A DNA stretch of 64,000 nt from Limosilactobacillus caccae (GCF_900156885.1 NZ_FTOY01000008.1:209977-273976), one strand, 5' to 3'. Shown: positions 18,128 to 27,431, counted from the stretch's first letter. Numbers and translations: made by a program. Notes: generated by a model not told the origin, from the letters alone.

Positions 18128-19312
18128 ATGGAAAACTATGACAACCATTCAGTAGCAAAACGGTGGGGATCGTTCGTGCTGCTGTACCTGGGCTACATGC
18201 TATTATTTGCTGACCGGACGGTAATGAACATTTCCCTTGCTTATATCGGCAAGGACTTTCACGTCGGGGCAGCCGCGCTTGGAACGACTGCCAGTGCCTT
18301 TTTCCTGGGCTACACGCTGATGCAGATTCCCGGCGGGTACCTAACGGATAAGTTTGGTAGTAAGTATTTAATTATTATTTCCCTCTTTGCTTGGTCGCTG
18401 ATGACGATGGTAACAGGGTGGGCCTGGTCACTGGCCGCCTTGATCGTGATCCGTTTTCTCTTCGGGATTGCGGAAGGACCATACCCGTCGGCAGCCCTGA
18501 AGCGGATTTCCGAAAACTATGACAAGAGTGAAAAGTCGCAAGCAACCTCGGCCTTGATTTCGTCAAACTACGCGGGGGCTGCAGTGGCGCCACTGATCAT
18601 CGTGCCAATCATTGCTAGCAGTGGCTGGCGGAACGCCTTTGTCTGGCTCGGCATCGGTGGCCTGGTCGTAATGGTCGCCTACTACCTGGTCGAACGGCCG
18701 ATCAAGAACGAAAAGGCCGCTGGACAGGCGCGGCAAAAGATTGAATGGAAGAACATTGACTCCCGCGTCTGGGTCTTTGTTGTTATCGGGATGGCCCTTA
18801 ACATCATCACCAAGGGGCTGGAAACCTGGATGCCCGTTTACTTCCTCCAGGAACAGGGAATCAACCTGAAGAACCTTGCCTGGTTAGTGCCACTGCCAGT
18901 AATCTCTGGTGGGATCGCCGCCTTTGTCTCCGGCTTCATCATGGTACACCTCTTTAAGAAGCGCGAACGGTGGATGATCATTATTGCCTCACTGTTGACA
19001 CTGGTCTTCATGTTTGGCCTGTTTAAGTCGTCATCATTGACCGCCGTGGTTATCTTTGACGTCTTGATTTACTTTGTAAAGTCCCTGGCATTTACTGGGA
19101 TCTTTAGTTTTACCGCCCAGATCTTAAGCGAAAAGTCATACGGCTCATCGATTGGGATCGTCAACTTCGGTGGTCAGCTAGGGGGCTTCATCGGTCCACT
19201 GTTGATTGGGTGGATCGTCCAGCTCGCTGGTTCATACTCCGCCGCCTTCCTAGGCCTGGTAATCAGTGCATTACTAGCAGTAATTGCCTGCCTCTTTATT
19301 CGGAAGGGCTAA
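18128..19312 (+). CDS. MFS transporter, anion:cation symporter type
   Basis: This is a 394-residue, 12-helix carrier with the ACS-family signature (MNISLAYIGKDFHV, FLGYTLMQIPGGYLTDKFGSKY, RFLFGIAEGPYPSA). Family members move organic anions such as hexuronates, phthalate or sugar acids. It lies 37 bp after menE with a GAGGAG site and shares its terminator, so an aromatic acid such as o-succinylbenzoate or DHNA is a plausible substrate (inference). Confidence 0.85.
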   Translation: MENYDNHSVAKRWGSFVLLYLGYMLLFADRTVMNISLAYIGKDFHVGAAALGTTASAFFLGYTLMQIPGGYLTDKFGSKYLIIISLFAWSLMTMVTGWAWSLAALIVIRFLFGIAEGPYPSAALKRISENYDKSEKSQATSALISSNYAGAAVAPLIIVPIIASSGWRNAFVWLGIGGLVVMVAYYLVERPIKNEKAAGQARQKIEWKNIDSRVWVFVVIGMALNIITKGLETWMPVYFLQEQGINLKNLAWLVPLPVISGGIAAFVSGFIMVHLFKKRERWMIIIASLLTLVFMFGLFKSSSLTAVVIFDVLIYFVKSLAFTGIFSFTAQILSEKSYGSSIGIVNFGGQLGGFIGPLLIGWIVQLAGSYSAAFLGLVISALLAVIACLFIRKG

Positions 19313-19348
19313 GCAAGTTTTACTGATCGAAAAATGAATAACTATCTC

Positions 19349-19390
19349 AAGCAGCTTGTACCAGAATATTGGTATGAGTTGCTTTTTTAT
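19349..19390 (+). terminator. Terminator of the menB-menE-transporter operon
   Basis: An interrupted stem AAGCA-CT-TACCA with TGGTA-AG-TGCTT (19349-19385) is followed by TTTTTTATTA. Confidence 0.85.
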
Positions 19391-19516
19391 TACTGTGGGG
19401 GAAAGGTGATGCGGATTTACAAGCACAATTAGCAATTTTAACACCGCACAAATTTGGTTAATTTATCGGGTGTAATTTTCAGAGTTAGGTTTATTTTTCA
19501 GCGACGGTTAATTATT

Positions 19517-19557
19517 TTTAAAAGCGCTTTAAAAAATCTAATGGGAAGGGTTATAAT
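19517..19557 (+). promoter_or_regulatory. Promoter with cre-like palindrome for the surface protein gene
   Basis: TATAAT at 19552-19557 is preceded by a cre-like palindrome TTAAAAGCGCTTTAAA (about 19518-19533) that covers the weak -35 region. The palindrome departs from cre at the two outer G/C positions, so either CcpA or a LacI relative might bind. Confidence 0.55.
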
Positions 19558-19597
19558 GGGCGCGTTAATAGAATTAAAACTATTGGGGGAATTACAA

Positions 19598-22500
19598 TTG
19601 AATAGTAAAAAGTTAGTAACTACCGCAACCATGGCGGCTGCAGCTGTTGCCGGTGTTTCTGTTGCCACTAATGCACAAGCGGACGCAACACCAGCAAATG
19701 ACGAAAGTATTCAACAAAATGCACAGAGTTCTCGTCAAGCAGCAATCAGTCAAGCAGAAGCAGGGGTGAAAGATGCACAGGCTGCCCTAGATAGTGCGAA
19801 TGCAGGACTTGCTACAGCACAAACTAACTCAAACAACGCTGATACTCAGTTGAAGAGCGCTGGCAAGGCAGTTGACGACCAGCAAGCAGTTGTTAACAAG
19901 GTACAAGCGACGGTCACGTCCGCAAGTGCGGCTAATAGTGATGCACAAAAGGCCGTAGACGAGGCAAATAAGGATGCAGCGTCAGCTACGCCAGAGAATA
20001 TCGCAAAGGCACAACAAGATATTCAAAAGCAAACTGAGTTGGTTAAGGGAAACCAGGATAAGTTAACCAAGGCTCAAGCGGATGCGGATGCTTTTGCGAA
20101 AAACACTGTTAATTCAGCGCAAGAAAATGTAAATGTCGCAACTACTAAGCGTGATGCCCAACAAGCAGCTGTTGACCAGGCTAAGACTAACGTTAAAAAC
20201 GTGACTGATATTCTTAATAATAGTGCACAAGCCAAAGATAAGGCGCAAAATGATTTGAATGCTGCTAATGCTAAGGTTAAGACTGATAGCAACGCTGTTA
20301 GTGCTAAGCAAGAAGACGTAAATAACGCTACTACGGCTAAGGAGGGTGCGGATGCTGCTTTAGCTAAGGCTAAGGATGCTGAAAAGACTGCACAACAAGC
20401 CAAGGACGCTAAGCAGAAAGTAGCCGATGAAGCTAAAGCTGCCTTAGATGTTGCCAATGCAGCGGTTAAGGATGCTCAAGCTAAAGTTGATGCCATTAAT
20501 GATAAATTAGCTAACTTTAATACGATTACTTTACCTAGTGGCTATAAAGAAGCGATGAAAGAATATATCACCAATGGAGATAATTCTGCTGAGATAACTG
20601 AGTTAGGTAAAGATGGCAAAAAAAATAATAGTTATAAATCTAATAAAGAAGATCAGAAGATTAGCGTTGATTACAATAATTTAACTGAAAAGCAACGGAC
20701 AGAGTTGTCCATTTTTGCTACTGGTTTAGTAAATCAGATTCAAGCTCAAATGGGTACACCAAAGACAAAGGTTTCAGCTAAATCAGTAGAATTTGCTAAT
20801 AAGGTTGTTGATGAAGCTTATAATAAGCCTTCGTGGGATGCGTTTGGACCTCATATGAATGACGGAAAGAGCCATAATAATAGTGGACTACAAAAGGTTT
20901 CAGATGAAATGGGATCAGAAACTAAGCTAGAAAATATGAGTACTTCTATCCACAATTATACTTTTGATAATGGGAATATTGTATCGGGTAAAGTTGCACC
21001 ACAAACGATGGATTCATTAAAGAACGCCCTTTATAATGACATTATCAACATGATGTTTGATGACGCTGGTTCAAGATGGGGGCATGCATTAACATTCATT
21101 AACTTTGGTGATGCCTGGAGAAGTCAATCAATTGATAATGAGGTTATGGGTGTTGCTTTCGATAAATATGGCTATTCACACTTTGATTTCGCGGAAGCTA
21201 CTGAAACTAATGGCTTTGGTGATAATGAATTTCCTATTTTGCCTAATGATGATTCAGAAAATAAATTGTCTATAGCAAATAATGAATTGCAATCTGCAAA
21301 AACAGACCAAGCCACTAAACAAAAAGCAAATGATGATGCTCAAGATGCTTTGGGTGATATGCTTCAAGTCCTGGCTGCTGCCCAAAAGGATATTAAGGCC
21401 AAGACGACCAATGCTCAAACCGCTACTGATAGTTTAACTAAAGCTCAAAATGACTTGGCCAGCTTACAAACCCAATTACAAGCAGATCAAGTTGCTCAAA
21501 AGAAAGCTCAAGCTGGTTTAGATTCATTTACTGCTGATGTGGAGACTAAGCGAGCTAACCTGCAAAAAGCTAACGACCAACTTAAAGCTGAAGAAGGTAA
21601 GTTAGACACTACCCAAGCTAACCTGGAAACTGCTAACAAGGTTTTGAAAAATGCTCAGGATTCCTTGAAACAAAAGAAACAAGCTGTTGAAAATAATAAG
21701 GCAACGCTTAAAGCGAATAATGATAAGTTAGCTTTATTAAAGAATAAGCTTAACAGTTTACAAAATGCTCAGAAGGTGTTAGCTGCTGCTCAACAAACTG
21801 TTAAAAAGACGCAGAAGACGTTAGATGCTGCTCAACAAGAGCTAGCAAAGCAGCAAAAGCACCTTGCGGAACTTAAAGCAACCCACTCACAACGGCAAAA
21901 AGATGTCGATGCCGCAAAGGCTGCCGTTGCCAAAGCAACTGAAGACGTCAATGATGCCAAGAAGGCATTGCAAGAAGCAAAGGATGCCTTAGTCGAAGCC
22001 CAAAAGACTGATGCCGACAGGTACGGTAGTCTGGTTAAGATTGAACCCGTTACAGTGGTTGTTGGTCAAGAAATTCCGGACCCAGTAATTGCTAATGACG
22101 GAATCGTTGTAAGCACGCCAGCAGTGCAATCATTTATGTTAATGTCATTACCAGTGGTTACGCCGCAAGCCGCTGGGCAGTTACCAGATGGAACTAATGC
22201 AGAATGGGCTGATCGTGAAAAGGTCGAGCGTGATGCCAAAACAGTTGGTAGTTACGATGAAGACGTATTAGTTACATTCCCAGATAAGTCGACGTACAAG
22301 GTTAAGGGCGTCCACCTAATTGTTAATCCGGTAACGAAGCCAGGTGACAACAAGCCAACAGGGGATAAGACCCCAGCAGGAGAACCAGGCACGACGCCAA
22401 CGCCAGGGAAGGATGATACGTCAACAAAGACGCCATCTCAACAACCTGGAAAAGGCGAAGATAAGGGTTCAGCAAATCAACCAGGCAAGGACGAAGGCAC

Positions 22501-23311
22501 GTCAACCACCCCATCAAATGGGACGGAAACACCAAGCAATACGCCAGACCACAATGATGGTAATTCGGCTAAGCCAGATGACAACAAGTCAGCCGGAGAT
22601 AAGACTCCAACAGGAGAACCAAGCACGACGCCAACGCCAGGAAAGGATGACACGCCAACAAAGACGCCATCCGAACAACCTGGAAAAGACGGCGACGATA
22701 AGAGCTCAACCAATCAACCTGGTAAGGACAATGGCACAGTAACCACGCCAAGCAAGGACACGACGCCAGGTACCGAAGCACCTTCTCAACAACCTACCAA
22801 CGATGGTAACAATGGGTCAGCAAGTCAACCTGGAAACGATGCAAATGGTTCCACTAACATGGCCTCAACTGAACAACCAGCGCCGACTAACCACGGAACT
22901 GGTGCAACAACTACTGCACCGGCAGATAGCAAGCCAGCTCCTTCGGTAAATAAGGATACTGGTTCTTCAGCTAAGACGACCGCTCCATCAATGAGTAAGG
23001 GACAAGCAGGAATTGACCATTCACAGATGCCTAATGATGATGAAACGCAAAATATTAGCAACGAACCTGCTGCTAATAAGCAGGGCGCTGCAGTCGCTAA
23101 TGCCAACATGGCCAAGAGCGCTTCAGCAGTCCAAACGTCAATCACAAGCGCAAATGCAATGCCAACGCGGGAACAATCCCAAGCTAGCCAGCAGAACAAA
23201 CAGTTACCACAAACTGGTAATTCGCGTTCTAGCATCTTAACACTAGCAGGAATTGGTCTCGCCGCTGCAGCAAGCCTGTTTGGTTTAAGCTTAAAGAAGC
23301 GGGAAAACTAG
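19598..23311 (+). CDS. SEC10/PgrA-type LPQTG surface protein
   Basis: This is a 1237-residue protein. It starts at a TTG (GGGGGA ribosome site 7-8 nt upstream) with signal peptide MNSKKLVTTATMAAAAVAGV and cleavage after NAQA. A long Ala/Lys/Gln coiled coil follows. Next is a globular centre starting about LPSGYKEAMKEYI and including RWGHALTFINFGDAW, as in surface-exclusion SEC10/PgrA proteins. A second coiled coil, a Rib-like beta domain and a Pro/Thr/Lys spacer with two 78-residue repeats (bases 22346 and 22580) follow. It ends LPQTGNSRSS, membrane segment, KKREN. The central domain is more AT-rich than its flanks. Likely adhesion or aggregation. Confidence 0.88.
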   Translation: MNSKKLVTTATMAAAAVAGVSVATNAQADATPANDESIQQNAQSSRQAAISQAEAGVKDAQAALDSANAGLATAQTNSNNADTQLKSAGKAVDDQQAVVNKVQATVTSASAANSDAQKAVDEANKDAASATPENIAKAQQDIQKQTELVKGNQDKLTKAQADADAFAKNTVNSAQENVNVATTKRDAQQAAVDQAKTNVKNVTDILNNSAQAKDKAQNDLNAANAKVKTDSNAVSAKQEDVNNATTAKEGADAALAKAKDAEKTAQQAKDAKQKVADEAKAALDVANAAVKDAQAKVDAINDKLANFNTITLPSGYKEAMKEYITNGDNSAEITELGKDGKKNNSYKSNKEDQKISVDYNNLTEKQRTELSIFATGLVNQIQAQMGTPKTKVSAKSVEFANKVVDEAYNKPSWDAFGPHMNDGKSHNNSGLQKVSDEMGSETKLENMSTSIHNYTFDNGNIVSGKVAPQTMDSLKNALYNDIINMMFDDAGSRWGHALTFINFGDAWRSQSIDNEVMGVAFDKYGYSHFDFAEATETNGFGDNEFPILPNDDSENKLSIANNELQSAKTDQATKQKANDDAQDALGDMLQVLAAAQKDIKAKTTNAQTATDSLTKAQNDLASLQTQLQADQVAQKKAQAGLDSFTADVETKRANLQKANDQLKAEEGKLDTTQANLETANKVLKNAQDSLKQKKQAVENNKATLKANNDKLALLKNKLNSLQNAQKVLAAAQQTVKKTQKTLDAAQQELAKQQKHLAELKATHSQRQKDVDAAKAAVAKATEDVNDAKKALQEAKDALVEAQKTDADRYGSLVKIEPVTVVVGQEIPDPVIANDGIVVSTPAVQSFMLMSLPVVTPQAAGQLPDGTNAEWADREKVERDAKTVGSYDEDVLVTFPDKSTYKVKGVHLIVNPVTKPGDNKPTGDKTPAGEPGTTPTPGKDDTSTKTPSQQPGKGEDKGSANQPGKDEGTSTTPSNGTETPSNTPDHNDGNSAKPDDNKSAGDKTPTGEPSTTPTPGKDDTPTKTPSEQPGKDGDDKSSTNQPGKDNGTVTTPSKDTTPGTEAPSQQPTNDGNNGSASQPGNDANGSTNMASTEQPAPTNHGTGATTTAPADSKPAPSVNKDTGSSAKTTAPSMSKGQAGIDHSQMPNDDETQNISNEPAANKQGAAVANANMAKSASAVQTSITSANAMPTREQSQASQQNKQLPQTGNSRSSILTLAGIGLAAAASLFGLSLKKREN

Positions 23312-23320
23312 TTTGACGAC

Positions 23321-23356
23321 AAAAAGCTACCGGCAATCACGCCGCTAGCTTTTTTG
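23321..23356 (+). terminator. Terminator of the SEC10/PgrA-type gene
   Basis: AAAAAGCTA-C-CGGC at 23321-23334 pairs with GCCG-C-TAGCTTTTT at 23341-23354, followed by further T. Confidence 0.88.
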
Positions 23357-23385
23357 TTAGAATGAAAGAAAGGTGGGGATGGAAA

Positions 23386-24042
23386 ATGAAGTTTGCAATG
23401 GCCTATAGCTGTGGGAAGGATAGTACGCTTGCGCTGCATAAGATGATTGCGCAGGGGCATACCCCGGTCGCATTGATCGTGATGATTAATCAGCAAGTGG
23501 GTCGTTCTTACTTTCACGGTGCTGATGACCAACTACTGGCAGCATATTCTAGCGCCCTGGAGATTCCGCTGATCCGCTGCCAAACGGACGGGACTGACTA
23601 CGCTGTCGCATTTGAGCGGGGACTTGCTCAAGCCAAGGCAAAAGGGGCAGTGGCCGCCTGTTTCGGTGACATCGATCTTCAACAAAATCGCCAGTGGGAA
23701 GAGGAACGTTGCGAACATCGCGGGCTGGCGGCAGTTTTCCCCTTGTGGCATTGTGACCGCAGGCAAAACGTTTATGACCTCCTAGCTCACGGCTATAAGT
23801 GCCTGATCAAAAGCGCTAATACTAACTTATTGCCCAAAACAATTGCCGGAAAAAGCCTGGATGAAGCGACAATTGCGGTGATGAAGAAGGCCAATATTGA
23901 TATTTGCGGTGAAAATGGTGAGTACCATACCCTCGTCATTGACGGGCCGATTTTTCGACGGCCGCTCGGGGTCCAGGTCGGCCAAACTATGCAGTTTGGT
24001 GATTATGCGACTGCCGAGATTAGCTTGGCGGATTTTAAGTGA
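23386..24042 (+). CDS. DUF71/diphthine-ammonia-ligase-type ATP-binding protein
   Basis: This is a 218-residue protein of the PP-loop ATP pyrophosphatase family. MAYSCGKDSTLALHKM is the SGGKDS-type loop and GENGEYHTLVIDGP is the conserved C-terminal motif of the family. The eukaryotic relative amidates diphthine; bacterial function is not established. The ATG at 23386 follows AAAGGTGGGG; an ATG eight codons earlier lies before that site. It stands alone between two terminators. Confidence 0.8.
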   Translation: MKFAMAYSCGKDSTLALHKMIAQGHTPVALIVMINQQVGRSYFHGADDQLLAAYSSALEIPLIRCQTDGTDYAVAFERGLAQAKAKGAVAACFGDIDLQQNRQWEEERCEHRGLAAVFPLWHCDRRQNVYDLLAHGYKCLIKSANTNLLPKTIAGKSLDEATIAVMKKANIDICGENGEYHTLVIDGPIFRRPLGVQVGQTMQFGDYATAEISLADFK

Positions 24043-24055
24043 ATATTAACGAAGA

Positions 24056-24080
24056 GCGGCTATCTTTAGTCGCCCTTTTT
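24056..24080 (+). terminator. Terminator after the DUF71 gene
   Basis: The stem GCGGCTA/TAGTCGC (24056-24062 with 24067-24073) is followed by CCTTTTT. Confidence 0.75.
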
Positions 24081-24082
24081 GC

Positions 24083-24112
24083 TATAATATAATTACGATG
24101 AAAGCGCTACGA
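24083..24112 (+). promoter_or_regulatory. -10 box and cre-like site before the nucleoside hydrolase
   Basis: TATAAT at 24083-24088 is followed by TGAAAGCGCTACGA at 24099-24112, which fits cre except for one position (G for C near the end). The site overlaps the expected start of transcription. Confidence 0.6.
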
Positions 24113-24126
24113 CAGAAAGGACGCAT

Positions 24127-25068
24127 ATGATGACAAAAAAGATTATTTTCGACTGTGACCCTGGTCATGACGATGCCTTAGCATTAACCTTGGCGATTGC
24201 TTCACCCAAGCTTGACGTCTTGGCAGTAACGACCTCTGCAGGTAACCAAACACCTGATAAGACGTTAAACAACGCGATGCGGATGCTTACTCTGCTTCAT
24301 CGCGAAGATATTCCCGTTGCCCAGGGGAACCTGACACCGTTGGTAAAGCCTCTAGAGACAGCGCCCGAAGTACACGGGGAGACTGGCCTTGATGGCGCCG
24401 ACCTGCCAGACCCTGACTTTGCGGTCCAGGATGTTCCAGCGATTGACCTGATCGCCGCCACCCTCCGCAAGTGTGATGAAAAGGTCACCTTAGTAGTTAC
24501 TGGCCCGATGACCAACGCTGCCTTGTTCCTGCGGGTATATCCAGACTTGGCAAAAGAAAAGATTGACCAAATTGTCTACATGGGTGGGGCAATGGGCCTT
24601 GGTAACTGGCGGCCATCCGTTGAGTTTAACATTTTCGTTGATCCGGAGGCGGCTAAGATTGTGATGAACTTTGGCATCCCATTAGTAATGGCCCCGTTAA
24701 ACGTCACGCACAAGGCGCAGATAATGAAGGATGAGATTAAGCAGATCGGTGAGATTGATAACCCGGTTGGTCATGCCTTTTATGGCCTGTTAAACTTCTT
24801 CGAGCAGTACCACGAAAATCCAAAGTGGGGATTCACCGGCGCGCCGCTACATGACCCTTGCGCGATTGCCTGGCTGATTGACCCAACGATGTTTACGACC
24901 GAGAAAATGAATGTTGATGTCGAGACCCAGGGTGATTTGACCCGCGGCGAAACCGTTTGTGACTACTACGAACTGACTGGCAAGCCAAAGAACACGGAAG
25001 TCATGCTGGACATCGACCGGGAGAAGTTCATTAAGCTGATCATGGATTCAATTAAGAGCTTTTCATAA
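24127..25068 (+). CDS. Nucleoside hydrolase (IunH family)
   Basis: This 313-residue enzyme has the calcium-binding motif DCDPGHDDALAL near the N-terminus, the MGGA segment, NIFVDPEAAKIV and HDPCAIAWLI with the catalytic His. It hydrolyses N-ribosidic bonds of nucleosides to base and ribose. The start could be either of two consecutive ATGs after AAAGGA. Carbon-catabolite control is suggested by the cre-like site. Confidence 0.92.
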   Translation: MMTKKIIFDCDPGHDDALALTLAIASPKLDVLAVTTSAGNQTPDKTLNNAMRMLTLLHREDIPVAQGNLTPLVKPLETAPEVHGETGLDGADLPDPDFAVQDVPAIDLIAATLRKCDEKVTLVVTGPMTNAALFLRVYPDLAKEKIDQIVYMGGAMGLGNWRPSVEFNIFVDPEAAKIVMNFGIPLVMAPLNVTHKAQIMKDEIKQIGEIDNPVGHAFYGLLNFFEQYHENPKWGFTGAPLHDPCAIAWLIDPTMFTTEKMNVDVETQGDLTRGETVCDYYELTGKPKNTEVMLDIDREKFIKLIMDSIKSFS

Positions 25069-25076
25069 CTAATCGC

Positions 25077-25108
25077 GAGGCCGGAACTAATCGCCGGCCT
25101 CAATTTTT
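25077..25108 (+). terminator. Terminator of the nucleoside hydrolase gene
   Basis: GAGGCCGG at 25077-25084 pairs with CCGGCCTC at 25094-25101, then AATTTTT. Confidence 0.88.
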
Positions 25109-25117
25109 AAAAACTTA

Positions 25118-25131
25118 TGTTCACGTTAAAA
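25118..25131 (+). promoter_or_regulatory. TGTT-ACGT-type operator upstream of lacI-type gene
   Basis: TGTTCACGTTAAAA differs by one base from the TGTTCACGTTAACA found at 47257. It lies about 150 bp before the regulator gene, fitting self-regulation. Confidence 0.5.
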
Positions 25132-25251
25132 TCAAAAAGAGATAAAGTATCCACAATTACCTTCTGGCGCTGAGTTTAATAATTGACATGGCGCGTCATT
25201 TTCTTTATGATAAGGATAACTATTAAGCTGATATAAATATTTTGATATATT

Positions 25252-25261
25252 TAAGGCAACG
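25252..25261 (+). promoter_or_regulatory. Half-site of the GntR-type palindrome
   Basis: TTGATATATT equals the left half of the 20-bp palindrome at 37998-38017. It lies 15 bp before the LacI-type gene, hinting at cross-control by the GntR regulator. Confidence 0.4.
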
Positions 25262-25276
25262 AAAGAAGGAAGACTC

Positions 25277-26290
25277 TTGGAGGAAGAGAAGGTTACAATC
25301 AAAACAATTGCCAAGATTGCAAATGTTTCACACACGACTGTTTCGCGGGCCTTAAATGATAGCCCCCTAGTCAAGGAGGAGACAAAGAAGAAGATCCGCG
25401 AATTAGCGGCGAAGATGAATTATACGCCTAACTTAAACGCGAAGGCACTGGTTGAGCAGAAGTCGTTTATCATCGTTGTTTACTTCACGGATATGGCCGA
25501 TGGGACCTCACCAAGTTTCATGTCGGCAGTGATCCACCAGATCAAGGACCAGTTGCCGAAGGGGTACGAGATCGCGGTTGATAGTTTCGCTAGTCTGCGG
25601 CGGGCAAAGCAAAGTATTAACTTACGTTTCGACGGGGCCCTAGTAGTGAGCCAGTCGGCCAGTGATGATGAGTACATTGAGCAGTTGGCGGAGACTGGCA
25701 AGCCGGTGGTGGTATTAAATCGGAAGATCGACCGTGACGATTTATATAACTATTCATCAGACGATTACGCGGGAACGACGAGCGCGCTGAATTACTTGTT
25801 GCGGATGGGACACCGGGATATCGCAATGATTGCTGGACGGAAGGACTTTGCCTCGGCGAAGCTGCGTTGCCAGGCGTTCTATGATGTGCTGAAAGCAAAC
25901 GACATTGCAGTACGTCAGGATTGGATGCTGCAGGGAAATTACAGCATTGATTCTGGCTACAAGGCGATGGAGGATATCCTCAACGCGGGCGATTTACCCT
26001 CGTGCGTGTTTGCGGCCAATGACGATATGGCGATGGGCGCAATTCGGGCCTGTGAAGACTACGGCTTTAAGGTTCCGGAAGATATTTCATTTATCGGCTT
26101 CGATGACAACGCCTATTCGCAGTATTACAATCCGCGGATTACGACGATTAAGAAGCCGACAAGTGAGATTACCCATTATGGGATTGGTGTCTTGAAGGCC
26201 TTAATTGATAATAAGCAGCCAGAGCTACCACGATTTGAAAACTTGAAGCCAGCGTTGGTCGTCCGTGACTCAGTAAAAAAATTAAAATAG
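25277..26290 (+). CDS. LacI-family transcriptional regulator
   Basis: This 337-residue repressor has an N-terminal helix-turn-helix and hinge (TIKTIAKIANVSHTTVSRALNDS, NYTPNLNAKAL) and a periplasmic-binding-protein-like sensor with AANDDMAMGAIRACEDYGFKVPEDISFIGFDD. The start is a TTG after AAGGAAG. It opens the uronate region, so it is the best candidate to bind the TGTT-ACGT-AACA operators found in front of the GPH transporter, kdgK, the small peptide gene, uxaB and its own gene (inference). The inducer is probably a uronate intermediate. Confidence 0.9.
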   Translation: MEEEKVTIKTIAKIANVSHTTVSRALNDSPLVKEETKKKIRELAAKMNYTPNLNAKALVEQKSFIIVVYFTDMADGTSPSFMSAVIHQIKDQLPKGYEIAVDSFASLRRAKQSINLRFDGALVVSQSASDDEYIEQLAETGKPVVVLNRKIDRDDLYNYSSDDYAGTTSALNYLLRMGHRDIAMIAGRKDFASAKLRCQAFYDVLKANDIAVRQDWMLQGNYSIDSGYKAMEDILNAGDLPSCVFAANDDMAMGAIRACEDYGFKVPEDISFIGFDDNAYSQYYNPRITTIKKPTSEITHYGIGVLKALIDNKQPELPRFENLKPALVVRDSVKKLK

Positions 26291-26307
26291 TTAAATGATT
26301 TTAGCAG

Positions 26308-26340
26308 GGCTAGTTAAGAGATGGACTGGCCTTTTCTATT
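26308..26340 (+). terminator. Terminator after the LacI-type gene
   Basis: GGCTAGTT at 26308-26315 pairs with GACTGGCC at 26324-26331, followed by TTTTCTATTT. Confidence 0.7.
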
Positions 26341-26429
26341 TACCAATAAGAAAAATGAAAACCTTTTCAATGTGTTGGTGATGATGTATAATTGCCGTGA
26401 AAAGCGAAATGTGATTTCTTTATTGGTAA
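26340..26429 (+). promoter_or_regulatory. kduI promoter flanked by inverted operator copies
   Basis: TATAAT lies at 26387-26392. Downstream is a palindrome GAAATGTGATTTC (26406-26418) that runs on into TTTCTTTATTGGTAA (26415-26429). The near-complement TTACCAATAAGAAA sits upstream at 26340-26353. The two copies bracket the promoter and could support looping or cooperative repression. The core matches the palindrome in front of kduD. Confidence 0.6.
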
Positions 26430-26445
26430 CAAAGGAGCTGCTAAG

Positions 26446-27294
26446 ATGAGTTTTAAGATGGTAACGCGTTATGCACACAGTCCTAAGGATATTCAACATT
26501 ATGATACTGATGAGCTACGTCAGGAATTTTTAATGGATAAGATTTTTTCACTAGGCGATATTCTTTTGACGTATACCTATAATGATCGGATGATCTTCGG
26601 TGGGGTTACACCAAAAGCCGGGGAACCATTAGAAATTAAGCTTGATAAGGAATTAGGGGTAGACTTTTTCCTCCAACGTCGTGAATTAGGGTTCATTAAT
26701 ATCGGTGGTTCTGGATCAGTTACGATTGACGGCAAGAAGGACACGATCGTTACTCATGATGGCTACTACATTGGAATGGGTGCTAAGCATGTTGTGTTTG
26801 AATCAGATGATTCAGACAATCCTGCAAAGTTCTACGTTGTTTCTACACCTGCTCACAAGACATATCCAAATAAGAAGTTGCCATTCAAGGATGCAATTGC
26901 AATGCCAATGGGTGACCAAAAGAACATGAATAAGCGGACGATCTACAAGTACATCGACGCTTCTAGCATGGACACCTGTCAATTACAAATGGGTTACACT
27001 GTGCTTGAACCTGGTAATTCATGGAACACGATGCCTTGTCATACCCATGCACGGCGGATGGAAACTTACATGTACTGTGAATTTGGTGCCGATGACACAC
27101 GGGTATTCCACTTCATGGGCAAGCCTGACGAGAGCAAGCACATTGTAATGGAACCAGAACAAGCCGTTGTTAACCCTAGCTGGTCAATTCACTGTGGGGT
27201 TGGGACCACTAATTACGCCTTTATTTGGGCAATGTGTGGTGAAAACCAAACTTACGATGACATGGACATGGTTGATATGCATGATTTGAAGTAG
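26446..27294 (+). CDS. kduI: 5-keto-4-deoxyuronate isomerase KduI
   Basis: This 282-residue cupin enzyme carries the zinc site PCHTHARRMETYMYCEF and a distal His (WSIHCGVGTTNYAFIWAMCGEN). It converts 5-keto-4-deoxyuronate (from unsaturated uronates) to 2,5-diketo-3-deoxygluconate, the substrate of KduD. AAAGGAG precedes the ATG. It stands alone between terminators, under its own promoter with an IclR-type palindrome, and next to an IclR-family gene. Confidence 0.95.
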   Translation: MSFKMVTRYAHSPKDIQHYDTDELRQEFLMDKIFSLGDILLTYTYNDRMIFGGVTPKAGEPLEIKLDKELGVDFFLQRRELGFINIGGSGSVTIDGKKDTIVTHDGYYIGMGAKHVVFESDDSDNPAKFYVVSTPAHKTYPNKKLPFKDAIAMPMGDQKNMNKRTIYKYIDASSMDTCQLQMGYTVLEPGNSWNTMPCHTHARRMETYMYCEFGADDTRVFHFMGKPDESKHIVMEPEQAVVNPSWSIHCGVGTTNYAFIWAMCGENQTYDDMDMVDMHDLK

Positions 27295-27316
27295 TAAAAA
27301 ATAAAAGCAATCGTTT

Positions 27317-27369
27317 GATAGGATAACGTAATTCGCTCCTTCTTGGGAATTATGTTATCCTATCTTTTT
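27317..27369 (+). terminator. Terminator of kduI
   Basis: A long stem, GATAGGATAAC-GTAATTC at 27317-27334 with its complement ending GTTATCCTATC at 27364, is followed by TTTTT. Confidence 0.9.
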
Positions 27370-27372
27370 AAG

Positions 27373-27401
27373 TTGATTATCATCTTAGATAGGTTGATAA
27401 T
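27373..27401 (+). promoter_or_regulatory. Promoter of the IclR-type regulator
   Basis: TTGATT (27373-27378), a 17-nt spacer and GATAAT (27396-27401). Confidence 0.65.
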
Positions 27402-27431
27402 TAAAGTAATAAGCTAAATTAGGTGAAAAAC

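Noticed and set aside
22346..22810. Separate genes in other frames of the Pro/Thr/Lys spacer
   Set aside because: Open frames on both strands there result from the biased repeat composition and have no ribosome sites.
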